A stretch of 64,000 nucleotides of DNA from Sphingopyxis sp. GW247-27LB (GCF_002277025.1 NZ_NIWD01000009.1:389232-453231); one strand, 5' to 3'. Positions 7,881 through 17,502 are shown, counted from the stretch's first letter. Notes: generated from the letters alone by a model not told the origin. Translations and numbers: made by a program.

Positions 7881-9223
7881 TCGCTGCAACCAACCCAGCG
7901 ATCGCGGCGGATTCCGCCGAAGGCCCGGACGTGGGTAGCCACCGTGCATGGAGCGCGCTTGTCCTGCTCAGCCTCCTTTACATCATCTCGTTCGTCGATC
8001 GGCTGGTGCTTGCGCTCCTCGTCGAGCCGATCAAGGCCGACCTCGGGGTCAGCGACGTCCAGATCGGGCTCCTGATCGGCACGTCCTTCGCCATCGTCTA
8101 CGCGCTTACGGGTCTGCCTCTCGCCAGGCTCGCCGACACACGCAGCCGCCGAATGCTTATTTTTGCAGGTGCTCTGCTATGGGGAATCAGCACGTTTGCC
8201 GCCGCTTACGCCAACAGCTTCCTGATGCTCGTCATCCTTCGCATCGGCGTTGCGGTTGGCGAGGCAGCGCTGGTCCCAGCCGCCATGTCGATCCTGTCGG
8301 ACCTGTTTGCGCCGAGCAAGCGGGCCCTGCCGATCAGCATTTTTGTCATGGTAGGCGTCTGCGGCGGATCGGGATCGATGCTGATTGGCGGCGGCGTCCT
8401 TCAGTTTGCTGCCGAAGCCGCAAGCCTTCCTCTCGTTGCAGACATCAGCCCCTGGCGTCTGACCCTCATTCTGGTCGGCGCGCCGGCCATATTTCTTGCG
8501 CTGCTGACGCCGCTTGTCCTGCCTCGAATGGCTCCGGCGGTCGGCCCAAGCACGGGCGCGTCACTCGGCGACGTCAGCCGGCATTATGTAGACCACAAAA
8601 AGACCTATATCGGATTTTATACGGTCACCGCCCTAGTCTCAGCGATCAACTTCAGCATATTGACCTGGTACCCGACGCATCTCATCCGGTCCTATGGTCT
8701 CGAAGCACCCGTCGCTGGGTATCAGTTTGGGACCGTGGGAGTCGCCACCAGTCTCGCCGGTGGTTTGTTGCTGCCCTATATCGCCCGCCGCATGGTCGCT
8801 CGGCAGCGCTTTGACTCCACGCTGACGATCGCGCTCACCGTCTGTTGCGTCTCCTCGCCGCTCCTCATCGGCTCGCTTTTCGCTCCGAACCCGTTACTGG
8901 CGCTCGCGATTGCCGCTATACCTTTCACGCTTCAGTTCGGCCTGGGTATCCTGTTGGCAGCCACCGCTCCACTCTTGGCTCCCCCACAAATCCGTGCCCA
9001 ATTAGTGGCAATCTTCTTCTTGTTCCTGTCGCTCATCGGTCTCGGGATCGGTCCCACGCTCGTCGCTTGGTTCGCGGAAAATCTGGGCATACTTGGCGGG
9101 TCGGTTCCGGCTGCACTCGCATTGATCGTCCTGATCTTCGCGCCGATACAAATCGTAGCAATTCTGCGCACGAGAGATGCTTTTGCACGGAGCCATGAGT
9201 ACGCGATGCGTGCAGACGCTTAG
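7877..9223 (+). CDS. MFS transporter
   Basis: 448 residues with about 12 hydrophobic segments. The first loop motif between helices 2 and 3 reads GLPLARLADTRSRRMLI, a recognisable version of the MFS GxLaDrxGRR signature. The charged start of helix 1 (YIISFVDRLVLALLVEPIKADLGVSD) is typical of the aromatic-acid and spinster-like branches common in sphingomonads. The gene starts in an ATGA overlap with the hotdog protein and is the last of the operon. Local GC is clearly lower than in the housekeeping genes. It may import the substrate or an intermediate across the inner membrane; no ligand can be assigned. Confidence 0.88.
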   Translation: MIAATNPAIAADSAEGPDVGSHRAWSALVLLSLLYIISFVDRLVLALLVEPIKADLGVSDVQIGLLIGTSFAIVYALTGLPLARLADTRSRRMLIFAGALLWGISTFAAAYANSFLMLVILRIGVAVGEAALVPAAMSILSDLFAPSKRALPISIFVMVGVCGGSGSMLIGGGVLQFAAEAASLPLVADISPWRLTLILVGAPAIFLALLTPLVLPRMAPAVGPSTGASLGDVSRHYVDHKKTYIGFYTVTALVSAINFSILTWYPTHLIRSYGLEAPVAGYQFGTVGVATSLAGGLLLPYIARRMVARQRFDSTLTIALTVCCVSSPLLIGSLFAPNPLLALAIAAIPFTLQFGLGILLAATAPLLAPPQIRAQLVAIFFLFLSLIGLGIGPTLVAWFAENLGILGGSVPAALALIVLIFAPIQIVAILRTRDAFARSHEYAMRADA

Positions 9224-9299
9224 GCATATAACAAGACACAATCCGGAGCGCTCGAAGCGCGCTTCGTCTTCCAATTCAGTATCCGCTTTCAGGCACACG
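9224..9299. other. Intergenic start of the island-edge decay zone
   Basis: This stretch and the sequence up to the tRNA at 9937 contain no full-length conserved gene. The zone holds the recombinase remnant and the short gene described next, then about 215 bp (9722-9936) with no gene I can support and an AT-rich run at 9904-9930 beside the tRNA 3' end. Confidence 0.5.
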
Positions 9300-9560
9300 C
9301 AGGTCGAAGCCGGAACGGCCGACATCAGGCGCCTACCCGCCGTTAGCCGTCGAGCAATTTCCTTAAGTGGCGTTCCGGCATCCCGCGGCAATCGGTATGT
9401 CGAGCGCCTGGCCTATCTCGCGTCCGATATCACTATCGCCATTCTCGATGGCGATCAGCCCAAAGACAGTATCCAGCCGCAGTGGACCAGGCTTCTGGCA
9501 CTCCCACTCGGGGACGAGCAGCGTCAACTGCCGGGACTTACGCAAACCGGATCCGGCTAA
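9300..9560 (+). pseudogene. Serine-recombinase C-terminal remnant
   Basis: In the plus frame ending at the TAA at 9558-9560, the translation contains NRYVERLAYLASDITIAILD followed by GDQP and later LALPLGDEQRQLPGL. From memory this matches the C-terminal tail of site-specific serine recombinases, which commonly reads YV-R-L-LAPDI-EAIL-G-QP and ends near LPL-W-EQR-LGF. Nothing resembling the catalytic or zinc domains precedes it, and the sequence before 9350 looks unrelated, so this is a decayed fragment. It supports past mobility of the left-hand block. The match is by eye and needs a profile search. Confidence 0.45.
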
Positions 9561-9721
9561 TCCACGTCATCCTGCTTACCCAGCGCATCGGCGATCATCG
9601 CCGCCAGCGCTTCCTCGGCACGGATCCTCGCAATCGCATCCTTGGAATCCAGGTCGTGCCTTATCCATTGCGGCGCGCGCTCGACGACCCGGAGGATGAT
9701 GTTCGGTAGCTCTCTTGTCAT
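9557..9721 (-). CDS. Small protein resembling DUF6771
   Basis: A 54-codon frame from ATG at 9721 to TAG. The translation begins MTRELPNIILRVVERAPQWI and continues RHDLDSKD, then ends RAEEALAAMIADALGKQDDVD. This matches my recollection of DUF6771, a family of about 50 residues known from sphingomonads, with an RAP-W-RHDL core and an R-RAE--LAAMIADAL helix. Codon choice fits a real gene. No convincing Shine-Dalgarno is visible; the frame stays open about 28 codons further upstream without another ATG or GTG. It converges on the recombinase remnant. Function unknown. Confidence 0.55.
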   Translation of the reverse strand: MTRELPNIILRVVERAPQWIRHDLDSKDAIARIRAEEALAAMIADALGKQDDVD

Positions 9722-9936
9722 ACGGTGCCCATGGCAGGACCAGGCACCTTCGACAATGCTGTCGCCGCACTCGGTGATGACGAAAATCGCCTGCAGGGAA
9801 TCACCCTGTCATCCGGCCGGAAATACCCACGCCGCATCCAGTCTCTGACCACGTCCAAAACCACTCGCTGAAGGCACCTGGAACTGCGCCAGTCACCTGC
9901 CGATGATATTTATTTATATCAATATCTTATCGTGAG

Positions 9937-10013
9937 TGGCGCACTCGACAGGATTCGAACCTGTGGCCTCCGCCTTCGGAGGGCGGCGCTCTATCCAGCT
10001 GAGCTACGAGTGC
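9937..10013 (-). tRNA. tRNA-Arg (anticodon CCG)
   Basis: Full cloverleaf on the minus strand. The acceptor GCACTCG pairs with CGAGTGC; the D arm is GCTC-AGCTGGATA-GAGC; the anticodon stem CCGCC/GGCGG carries loop CTCCGAA, giving anticodon CCG; the T arm is ACAGG-TTCGAAT-CCTGT. Discriminator G and an encoded CCA follow (CCA at 9939-9937). All stems are perfect, so it should be functional and read CGG codons. Confidence 0.95.
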
Positions 10014-10107
10014 GTACTGCTTACGTGGTGCTTACGCGAATTTCCCATCGGTTCAAGACAATCCGTGGGCACCAAACAAGCTGCTTAAATCATTCCCTTT
10101 TCCCACC

Positions 10108-10179
<72 letters not shown>

Positions 10180-10295
10180 CGGTAGAGCGGCGCCTCTAGC
10201 AAGCCCGGATCGCGCCAGCAATCGAATAACGACCGAAAGCGCATTGCGCATCGGGGGCGGGATGTGCGAAGCGCGGCGGCGCCGAACCCTGGGGA

Positions 10296-11366
10296 GTGCC
10301 CGTGGCGATTTCCGAACAGCGCTGGCCGATGGCGGCCGATCTCTATGGCGAACTGCAGCTCGAGGCGGCGCGCCCCGCGTCGCGGCGCTGGCGCGACTAT
10401 CTGCCCGGCGGGCTTGTCACCGCGATCGCGGCGCTCGCCGCCGCCTGGCTCGCCGATCATTATGCCGCGCCGATCGTGCTCATGGGCCTGCTGATCGGTC
10501 TCGCCCTCTCCTTTCTGTCGCAGGACCGGCGCACCCACGCGGGGCTCGACCTGATGTCGCAGACCGCTCTGCGCATCGGCATCGTCCTCGTCGGCGCGCG
10601 GATTACCGCCACCCAGCTCGCCGAGCTGGGGCCGCTGCCCTTCGCGCTGCTCGTCCTGATCATGCTGGCGGTCATCGTCGCCACCGTCGCGAGCGCGCGA
10701 TGGTTCCGGCAGGACAGCCACGCCGCGCTGCTCGCCGGCGGCGCGACCGCGATCTGCGGCGCCTCGGCGGCGCTCGCCCTCTATTCGCTGATCGGCGACA
10801 AGCGCGTCGACCAGGCGCGCTTCACGCTGACATTGGTGGGCATCACCGTGGCCAGCGCGCTCGCGATGACGCTCTATCCGGTGCTCGCGGCGCAACTCGG
10901 CCTCTCCGATACCCAGGCGGGTTTTCTGATCGGCGCCTCTATCCACGACGTCGCGCAGGCGATCGGCGGCGGCTTTTCCTTCTCGCCGCAGGCGGGCGAG
11001 GTCGCGACGATCGTCAAGCTGACGCGCGTCGCGCTGCTCGCGCCGATGCTGATGCTCGTCGGCTTGTGGCTCGGCCGCAGCGGCGTGACAGAGGCGGCGA
11101 AGACGCGCATTCCGCTGCGTCTGCCGTGGTTCATCCTCGGTTTCCTCGCGCTCGCGGCGATCAACTCGCTCGCCCCCCTACCGAAGCCGGTTCAGGATGG
11201 CAGCGCGACCGCGGCGCAGGCGCTGCTGCTGCTCGCGATCGTCGCGACGGCGATGAAGGCGCGGTTGCACCTGCTCCTCGACCAGGGCTGGCGCAGCTTC
11301 GCGCCGATCATCGTCGCGACGCTGACCAGCTTCCTGCTGTCGCTCGCCGCCGCGATCAGCCTGTGA
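10296..11366 (+). CDS. YeiH family putative sulfate exporter (UPF0324)
   Basis: 356 residues from a GTG; a later ATG at 10329 is an alternative. About ten hydrophobic segments start after a 35-residue soluble N-terminus. Family landmarks are GIVLVGARITATQLAELG, GGATAICGASAALA and GASIHDVAQAIGGG, which are characteristic of the YeiH/UPF0324 membrane proteins, annotated as putative sulfate exporters. The gene is monocistronic, with a tRNA relic behind it and a convergent zinc-ribbon gene ahead. The exact substrate in this organism is unproven. Confidence 0.88.
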   Translation: MPVAISEQRWPMAADLYGELQLEAARPASRRWRDYLPGGLVTAIAALAAAWLADHYAAPIVLMGLLIGLALSFLSQDRRTHAGLDLMSQTALRIGIVLVGARITATQLAELGPLPFALLVLIMLAVIVATVASARWFRQDSHAALLAGGATAICGASAALALYSLIGDKRVDQARFTLTLVGITVASALAMTLYPVLAAQLGLSDTQAGFLIGASIHDVAQAIGGGFSFSPQAGEVATIVKLTRVALLAPMLMLVGLWLGRSGVTEAAKTRIPLRLPWFILGFLALAAINSLAPLPKPVQDGSATAAQALLLLAIVATAMKARLHLLLDQGWRSFAPIIVATLTSFLLSLAAAISL

Positions 11367-11397
11367 CGCCGTGACGTCACGGTAACGCGGCAGAATT

Positions 11398-12198
11398 TCA
11401 GCCTTTCGGCAGCGCCCAGCTCACCGTCAGCTGCGTCGCCCGGCGCGGGATGTCGAGCTTGGCTTCGCTGAAATTGACCTTCTCGTTCGGCGGCAGCATC
11501 CGCACCGGCGGCTTGATCGTCCAGCTGTAGACGATCGTCCCCTGCGCGTCGCGCAGCTCGGCGAGGATCGGTGGCACGCGCTGTTCGCGGTCGGTCGGGT
11601 TGATGATCACCCCCGACGCCGCGAAATAGATGGTGCCGTCGGCGAGTTCGCGGTGATCCTGGTTAGGCGGCAGTTCGATCACGAGGTCGGGCTCGTCGGC
11701 CGCGCCGGGAAGCCCGAGACCCTGCGCCCAGCTCGGCAGCCCGTAGTAGAAAAGCGCGCCGGTCGCACCGATCATCAGCACCGCCGCTGCCGCGGCCACC
11801 ATCGTCCAGCGCTTCGCCGGGTTGCGGCGGGCGCGGCGGAACGGCAGCGGTTCGTCCGCCGCAGCGGGCATGGCGCGCGGCGCCGGCTCGGCAGTGGCGG
11901 CGAACGCTTCGGGAGGCGGAGGCGCGGCGGGCTCCTCGGCCGGCGCCGCCACGGGCGGTACCGGGGGCGGCGCGACCGGAGCCGGCGACGGCCCGTCGTC
12001 GGCCGTCCGCACCGGATCGGGTTCCGGCACCGGCGCCGAAGCTGGCGTTGGCGCGGGCGGAATCGCCGCGGCGCCGAGCGCCGGCTCCTGGAACCAGCTA
12101 TGGCGGCAATTGGCGCAGCGCACGGTGCGGCCATTGGGTCCGATCGCCGTATCGGGCACGACATAACGGGTCTGGCAGGACGGGCAGGCGAGGATCAT
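11398..12198 (-). CDS. Zinc-ribbon, single-pass membrane protein (MJ0042 motif and DUF3426-like domain)
   Basis: 266 residues. The N-terminal zinc ribbon has Cys5, Cys8, Cys28 and Cys31 (CPSC and CANC), the MJ0042-type finger. Residues about 40-115 are a Pro/Ala-rich linker, then a basic patch [10 protein letters not shown] and one membrane span at about 132-152. The periplasmic C-terminus ([15 protein letters not shown], then [18 protein letters not shown]) looks like DUF3426. It is divergent from ftsE, separated by 167 bp, an arrangement common in alphaproteobacteria. Function unknown; a structural or regulatory membrane role is possible. Confidence 0.85.
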   Translation of the reverse strand: MILACPSCQTRYVVPDTAIGPNGRTVRCANCRHSWFQEPALGAAAIPPAPTPASAPVPEPDPVRTADDGPSPAPVAPPPVPPVAAPAEEPAAPPPPEAFAATAEPAPRAMPAAADEPLPFRRARRNPAKRWTMVAAAAAVLMIGATGALFYYGLPSWAQGLGLPGAADEPDLVIELPPNQDHRELADGTIYFAASGVIINPTDREQRVPPILAELRDAQGTIVYSWTIKPPVRMLPPNEKVNFSEAKLDIPRRATQLTVSWALPKG

Positions 12199-12365
12199 GG
12201 CGTCCCTCTAAACACGCTGAGTCGCGCGCTGGCAAGCGCCGCGTCGCACCGACGGGCGCATCGGCGCTTGTCCTTGGGGAACAGCCGTGCAACAGCCAAC
12301 GGCATGAGCGCGGAGGCTCCCCTGTTTTCCCGGCCGGCGGCGCGGCCCTGCACGCGGCTGACGTC

Positions 12366-13094
<729 letters not shown>

Positions 13095-13098
13095 CGTC

Positions 13099-14004
13099 AT
13101 GATCATCCCGCGCGTTCCCGTCCAGCATCGCCGCCTGCTCCCCGACCGCCGGCTGTCGGGGCCGACGCCGTGGGTGATCGCGATCCTGATGACGCTGACC
13201 CTGCTCGCCGCCGCCGCCGGGATCGGGCTCGCACGATCGGCGGGCGCGATCGGCGACGCGATCGCGGGGCGGGTGACGGTGCAGATCGTCACCGCCAATC
13301 CCGTCACCCGCGCCGAGCAGGCCGCGGCGCTGCGCCGCGCCGCCGCCGCCCAGCCCTATGTCCGCACCGCGCGCGCGGTCGAGCAGGCGGAGCTGCTCGC
13401 GACGCTCGGCCAATGGTTCGGCGGCGAGGACGGCGACGATCCCGTGCTCAAGTCGCTGCCGCTGCCCGCGCTCATCGACGTGGATTTCGTCGGCGGCGAG
13501 CGCGCGGGCCAATTGGACCGGCTGCGCGCGCTGGTCGCCGAGACCGCGCCGGGCGCGCGGATCATCCCGCACGCCGAATGGCTGGGCCCAGTCGCGCGGC
13601 TGATCCGCTCGCTCGCCTGGGTCGCGGGCGGGCTGGTCGTGCTGATGATCCTCGCCAGCGCGGCGGTGGTGATCATGACCGCGCGCGCCGCGCTCGGCAC
13701 CCATTATGCGACGATCGAGATGCTCCACCTGATCGGCGCGACCGACCGCCAGATCGCGCGGCTGTTCCAGCGGCGCATCGCGATCGACACCGCCTATGGC
13801 ATCGCGCTCGGCAGCGCGGTCGCGGCGGCGATCCTGCTGCTCATCGGCTGGCAATGGTCGCGGGTGACCGCGGGGCTCGCCGCTACCGCCTCGCTGGGGG
13901 CCGCGGGCTGGGCGCTCTTGCTGGCGCTGCCGCTATTGGCTATCGCGCTGGCTGCTTTGACGGCGCGCCAGACGCTGCTCGCCGCGCTCAAGAAGATTTT
14001 ATGA
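13099..14004 (+). CDS. ftsX: Cell division permease FtsX
   Basis: 301 residues with the FtsX layout: a short cytoplasmic tail, a first membrane span at about 24-46, a periplasmic domain of roughly 120 residues (ANPVTRAEQAAALRRAAA onward), then three spans in the C-terminal half including LVVLMILASAAVVIMTARAA. The motif HYATIEMLHLIGATDRQIARLFQRR between spans 2 and 3 is characteristic of FtsX. Forms a membrane complex with FtsE, encoded 4 bp upstream. The stop overlaps the start of the next gene (ATGA), so the YdcF-like protein is co-translated. Confidence 0.92.
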   Translation: MIIPRVPVQHRRLLPDRRLSGPTPWVIAILMTLTLLAAAAGIGLARSAGAIGDAIAGRVTVQIVTANPVTRAEQAAALRRAAAAQPYVRTARAVEQAELLATLGQWFGGEDGDDPVLKSLPLPALIDVDFVGGERAGQLDRLRALVAETAPGARIIPHAEWLGPVARLIRSLAWVAGGLVVLMILASAAVVIMTARAALGTHYATIEMLHLIGATDRQIARLFQRRIAIDTAYGIALGSAVAAAILLLIGWQWSRVTAGLAATASLGAAGWALLLALPLLAIALAALTARQTLLAALKKIL

Positions 14005-14531
14005 TCAAGCGCCTGATTTCCGTCCTCTTCCTGATCTGGGTGCTCGGCTTCGCCTGGTTCGCACTGCTGCCGCCGATGCCCGCGCCGCCGCAAAAGACCG
14101 ACGCGATCGTCGTGCTGACCGGCGGGCCGGGGCGCATCGACCGCGCGCTCGAACTGCTCGAGACGGGGCAGGCGAAGCGGCTGCTGATCAGCGGCGTCGC
14201 GCGCGAGGTGAAGCCGCGCGAGCTCGCCGCCGAATATAAGCGCCCGCAGTCGCTGTTCGATTGCTGCATCGCGCTCGGGTTCGAGGCCGAGGATACGCGC
14301 TCGAACGCCACCGAGGTGGCGAGCTGGGTTGCGCGGCGCAACTACAAGACGGTGCGCCTCGTCACCACCGACTGGCACATGCGCCGCGCCGAATATGAGA
14401 TCGGCCGCGCGGTCGGCGGCAAGGTGACGATCATCCCCGACGCGGTGCGCAGCCGGCCGAGCTTCTCGACGCTGTTCCGCGAATATCACAAATATCTCGC
14501 GGGGCTGGCGGGCGGCCTCCTCGGGCTGTAA
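14001..14531 (+). CDS. YdcF family (DUF218) membrane-anchored protein
   Basis: 176 residues. One N-terminal hydrophobic anchor (residues 4-24), then the DUF218 fold starting with DAIVVLTGGPGRIDRALELL and continuing with RLLISGVA, TRSNATEVASWV and VRLVTTDWHMRRAEYE, the ElyC/SanA/YdcF landmarks. Relatives act in cell-envelope or lipid-carrier metabolism, but the biochemical activity is not established. Position after ftsX and just before plsC fits an envelope role. The start is in an ATGA overlap with ftsX. Confidence 0.88.
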   Translation: MIKRLISVLFLIWVLGFAWFALLPPMPAPPQKTDAIVVLTGGPGRIDRALELLETGQAKRLLISGVAREVKPRELAAEYKRPQSLFDCCIALGFEAEDTRSNATEVASWVARRNYKTVRLVTTDWHMRRAEYEIGRAVGGKVTIIPDAVRSRPSFSTLFREYHKYLAGLAGGLLGL

Positions 14532-14541
14532 GCCCCGCGTC

Positions 14542-15273
14542 GTGCGCTACGCCCTCGCCCTTCTCCGCTCGATCCTGTTCTGGATCGCCTTCTTCCTCGC
14601 GAGTAGCGTCTGCTCGATCGGCGCCGTCGTCGCGCTGCCGATCTCGCATCATGCGACGCGCGGGTTCGTGCGCGGCTGGGCGTGGTTCCACCGCCAGATC
14701 TGCCGCGTCATCCTGAGACACCGGATCGTCGTCGAAGGCGCCATGCCCGACGTTCCGGTGCTCTACGTCTTCAAGCATGAGGGCGCGTTCGAGACGATCG
14801 AGCAGCCCTTGCTGTTCCAATGGCCCGCGGTGTTCGCGAAGGAGGAGCTGTTCTCGATTCCGGTCTGGGGGCAGGCGGCGCGCTTCTATGGCCTGATCCC
14901 GGTCGACCGCGACGGCGGCGGCAAGGCGATGCGCGCGATGCTCGCCGCGGCGAAGGCGGCACTCGACGCGAGCCGCCCGCTGGTATTGTTCGCCGAGGGC
15001 ACGCGCGTGCCGCACGGGCTCGCGCCGCCGCTCCGCGCGGGCTTCGCGGGGATGTACCGCTTGCTCGGGGTGCCGGTGATCCCGGTCGCGGTGAACAGCG
15101 GCATCATCTACCCGCCACGCCGCTGGGTCAAATGGCCGGGGACGATCACCTACAGGATCGGCGAGACGATCCCCGCCGGCCTGCCGCGCGAGGAAGCCGA
15201 GGAGCGCGTCTGGCGAGCGATCAACGCGCTCAATCCGCCCGAGGCGCTGTTGGCGGGGCAAGCGCCCGCCTAA
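14542..15273 (+). CDS. plsC: 1-acyl-sn-glycerol-3-phosphate acyltransferase (PlsC family)
   Basis: 243 residues from a GTG start. An N-terminal membrane segment (about 8-35) precedes the acyltransferase domain. The catalytic block reads KHEGAFETIE, an H-x4-E version of the usual H-x4-D motif; the same Glu occurs in many alphaproteobacterial PlsC proteins, so I read it as clade normal. LFAEGTRVPHG is the phosphate-binding FPEGTR block, and VIPVAVNSG the later conserved motif. It should acylate lysophosphatidic acid in phospholipid synthesis. Ten bp after the YdcF gene. A second PlsC elsewhere in the genome cannot be excluded. Confidence 0.87.
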   Translation: MRYALALLRSILFWIAFFLASSVCSIGAVVALPISHHATRGFVRGWAWFHRQICRVILRHRIVVEGAMPDVPVLYVFKHEGAFETIEQPLLFQWPAVFAKEELFSIPVWGQAARFYGLIPVDRDGGGKAMRAMLAAAKAALDASRPLVLFAEGTRVPHGLAPPLRAGFAGMYRLLGVPVIPVAVNSGIIYPPRRWVKWPGTITYRIGETIPAGLPREEAEERVWRAINALNPPEALLAGQAPA

Positions 15274-15279
15274 AAAGTC

Positions 15280-15389
15280 CCGAATCCCCGAGCGAAGACG
15301 AGGGGCCATGCCGAGCGAAGTCGAGGCAGCGGGGTGAGGCAGTTCTCGCTCCGCTCGAACGAGCCCCTCGTCTTCGCTCGGGGATTCGG
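15280..15389. repeat. Long inverted repeat (27-bp perfect arms)
   Basis: Arms 15280-15306 and 15363-15389 are exact reverse complements (CCGAATCCCCGAGCGAAGACG and GAGGGGC) around a 56-bp centre that itself contains a related GCCGAGCGAAGTCGAGGC block. It lies between convergent plsC and tyrA. It could fold into a strong bidirectional stem and act as a terminator, but it lacks a U-run and looks like an intergenic repeat family. Confidence 0.85.
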
Positions 15390-15406
15390 ATCGCTTTGAC
15401 CGAGTC

Positions 15407-16309
15407 CTAATGCTTCCGCCCGAAATCGGGCGCCGGATCGTCCTGCCCCTCGGCGATGATCGAGCGGCGGATCGCGCGGGTCCGCGTGAACCAGTCTTCG
15501 AGCTTCGCGCCGTCGCCGCGGCGGATCGCCTGCTGGAGCACGGTCAGATCCTCGTTGAAGCGCTGCAGCGTCGCGAGCACCGCATCCCTGTTCGCAAGGA
15601 AGACGTCGCGCCACATCACCGGGTCGCTCGCCGCGATGCGGGTGAAGTCGCGGAAACCGCCCGCCGAATATTTGATCACCTCGCTCTCGGTCACTTCCTC
15701 GAGCTCGCTCGCGGTGCCGACGATCGTATAGGCGATCAGATGCGGCAGGTGGCTCGTCACCGCGAGCACCATGTCGTGATGCTCGGCGTCCATCGTGTCG
15801 ACCGTCGCGCCGAGCGCCTGCCAGAAGGCGGTGAGCGTCGCCACGGCCTCCTCGGGCGCGTCGGATGCCGGGGTGACGATGCACCAGCGCCCTTCGAAAA
15901 GGCTGGCGAAGCCCGCCGCCGGGCCGCTGTTCTCGGTCCCGGCGACCGGGTGCGCCGGGATGACGAGATGACCGGGCAGCGCCGCGCGCAGCGCCGCGCC
16001 CACCCCCGCCTTCGACGAACCGACATCGGACACGATCGCGTGCGACGCGAGCCCCGGCGCCATCGCGCGGGCGGCGTCGGCCATGCCGCCGACCGGTACC
16101 GCGAGAATGACGAGGTCGGCGCCCAACACGGCGTCGGCCGCATCGTCGGCGATCCGGTCGCACAGGCCCAGCATGCGCGCTTCGCCCCGCACGTCGGCGC
16201 TGGCGTCATGGCCGGTGACCGCGACGCCGGGCAGCCGCGCCTTGACCGCGCGCGCGATCGACGAGCCGATCAGCCCGAGCCCGACGACCGCGAGGCGCTC
16301 GATCGCCAT
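15407..16309 (-). CDS. tyrA: Prephenate/arogenate (cyclohexadienyl) dehydrogenase
   Basis: 300 residues. The N-terminal NAD-binding motif is VVGLGLIGSSIARAV; SDVGSSKAGV, HPVAGTENSGP and SHLPHLIAYTIV are family blocks lining the prephenate site, with the catalytic His expected in HPVAG. No chorismate mutase or ACT domain is fused, so it is the short monofunctional form. It converts prephenate (or arogenate) to the tyrosine precursor. Eight bp downstream of hisC on the same strand; the pairing with an aminotransferase makes a coherent aromatic amino acid unit. Confidence 0.9.
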   Translation of the reverse strand: MAIERLAVVGLGLIGSSIARAVKARLPGVAVTGHDASADVRGEARMLGLCDRIADDAADAVLGADLVILAVPVGGMADAARAMAPGLASHAIVSDVGSSKAGVGAALRAALPGHLVIPAHPVAGTENSGPAAGFASLFEGRWCIVTPASDAPEEAVATLTAFWQALGATVDTMDAEHHDMVLAVTSHLPHLIAYTIVGTASELEEVTESEVIKYSAGGFRDFTRIAASDPVMWRDVFLANRDAVLATLQRFNEDLTVLQQAIRRGDGAKLEDWFTRTRAIRRSIIAEGQDDPAPDFGRKH

Positions 16310-16317
16310 CGGCCGCG

Positions 16318-17433
16318 TCAGCCCGCGAGCGCGGCGCGAATCGCCGCCGCCAGCCCGCGCGTCTCGTCCTCGGTGCCGATCGTCATACGCAGCGCGTGCG
16401 GCAGCCCCTGCCCCGGCAGCCAGCGCACGATATAGCCCGCGTCCATCAGCCGGTTGTAGACCGTCTCGGCGTTCGCCCTGCCCTCGAACAGAACGAGCAG
16501 GAAGTTGGTCGCCGACGGCACGACGCGCAGGCCGTGGTTGCCGAGGCTATCGATCTCCTGCGCCAGCCACGCGCGCCATTTGGCATTATGCTCGCGGCTG
16601 CGGGTCACGAAATCCTCGTCGCCTAGCGCCGCGACCGCCGCCGCCTGTCCGGCGCGCGTGACGTTGAACGGCAGGCGGATGCGGTGCAGCGCCGAAACCA
16701 CCTCCGCCGACGCATAGCCCCAGCCGATCCGCTCCGCGGCGAGCCCGTGGATCTTCGAAAAGGTACGGGTGATGAAGACATTGGGCGCGGTCTTCGCGAG
16801 CTCGAGCCCGCCATCGTCCTCGTCCGCCGACAAATATTCGGAATAGGCCTGGTCGATCACGAACAGCACATCCTTGGGCAAGCCCGCATAGAGGCGCGCC
16901 ACCTCCTCGCGCGTCGCCAGCGTGCCGGTCGGATTGTTCGGATTGGCGAGATAGACGACGCGCGTCCGCTCGGTCACCGCCGCGAGCAGCGCGTCGACGT
17001 CGGTCGCATAATCCCTGTCGTCGGCCTCGACCGGGGTCGCGCCGACGCGGCGCGCCGCGATCTCGTAGACCGCGAAACCATAGCGCACGTAGAGAATCTC
17101 GTCGCCCGCGCCGGCATAAGTGCCCGCCGCCAGATGCAGCAGCTCGTCCGATCCGTTGCCGCAGATGACGCGCGCGGGATCGAGCCCGAACTTCGCCGCG
17201 ATCGTCTCGCGCAGCGAGTTGGAGCCAGGATCGGGATAGCGCGACAGTGCATCGGTTGCGCCTTGGGCCTCGGCGAAGGCTGCGCGCGCCGCGTCCCCGG
17301 TCCCGAGCGGATTCTCGTTCGCGCTCAGCTTGATCAGCGGCCGGCCGTCGGCGCCCGCCGACTTGCCTGGAACATAGGGAGCGATGCCGCTGATCCACGG
17401 CTTCGGCGTCAGGGTCGGGGTCGCGTCGGTCAT
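16318..17433 (-). CDS. hisC: Histidinol-phosphate aminotransferase (class I/II PLP)
   Basis: 371 residues from the ATG at 17433. The frame extends 19 codons further to 17490, but that extension runs through the metX promoter region and lacks homology. Landmarks: [44 protein letters not shown] and the PLP lysine in [17 protein letters not shown]. HisC makes histidinol phosphate; homologues next to tyrA can also transaminate prephenate or aromatic keto acids, so dual use is plausible here. It is divergent from metX. Confidence 0.9.
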   Translation of the reverse strand: MTDATPTLTPKPWISGIAPYVPGKSAGADGRPLIKLSANENPLGTGDAARAAFAEAQGATDALSRYPDPGSNSLRETIAAKFGLDPARVICGNGSDELLHLAAGTYAGAGDEILYVRYGFAVYEIAARRVGATPVEADDRDYATDVDALLAAVTERTRVVYLANPNNPTGTLATREEVARLYAGLPKDVLFVIDQAYSEYLSADEDDGGLELAKTAPNVFITRTFSKIHGLAAERIGWGYASAEVVSALHRIRLPFNVTRAGQAAAVAALGDEDFVTRSREHNAKWRAWLAQEIDSLGNHGLRVVPSATNFLLVLFEGRANAETVYNRLMDAGYIVRWLPGQGLPHALRMTIGTEDETRGLAAAIRAALAG

Positions 17434-17473
17434 GCCGCGCCGTTTAGCGGCTGCAGCCCCCAAGTCCAGCACG

Positions 17474-17502
17474 TTGACAAGGGTGGCCATGCGCGCCTAG
17501 CC
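17474..17502 (+). promoter_or_regulatory. Candidate metX promoter
   Basis: A consensus -35 TTGACA at 17474-17479 with a 17-bp gap to a weak -10, CTAGCC, at 17497-17502. Transcription would begin within a few bases of the metX ATG at 17513, giving an almost leaderless message. No SAM-riboswitch-like leader fits in this 79-bp gap. Confidence 0.4.

Noticed and set aside
9363-9545. 60-codon minus frame
   Set aside because: Opposite the recombinase remnant, no recognisable motif; the plus-strand reading explains the sequence better.
11369-11382. 14-bp palindrome CCGTGACGTCACGG between convergent genes
   Set aside because: No gene start nearby to regulate, too short for a terminator stem; TGACGTCA also occurs by chance before ftsE and ftsX.
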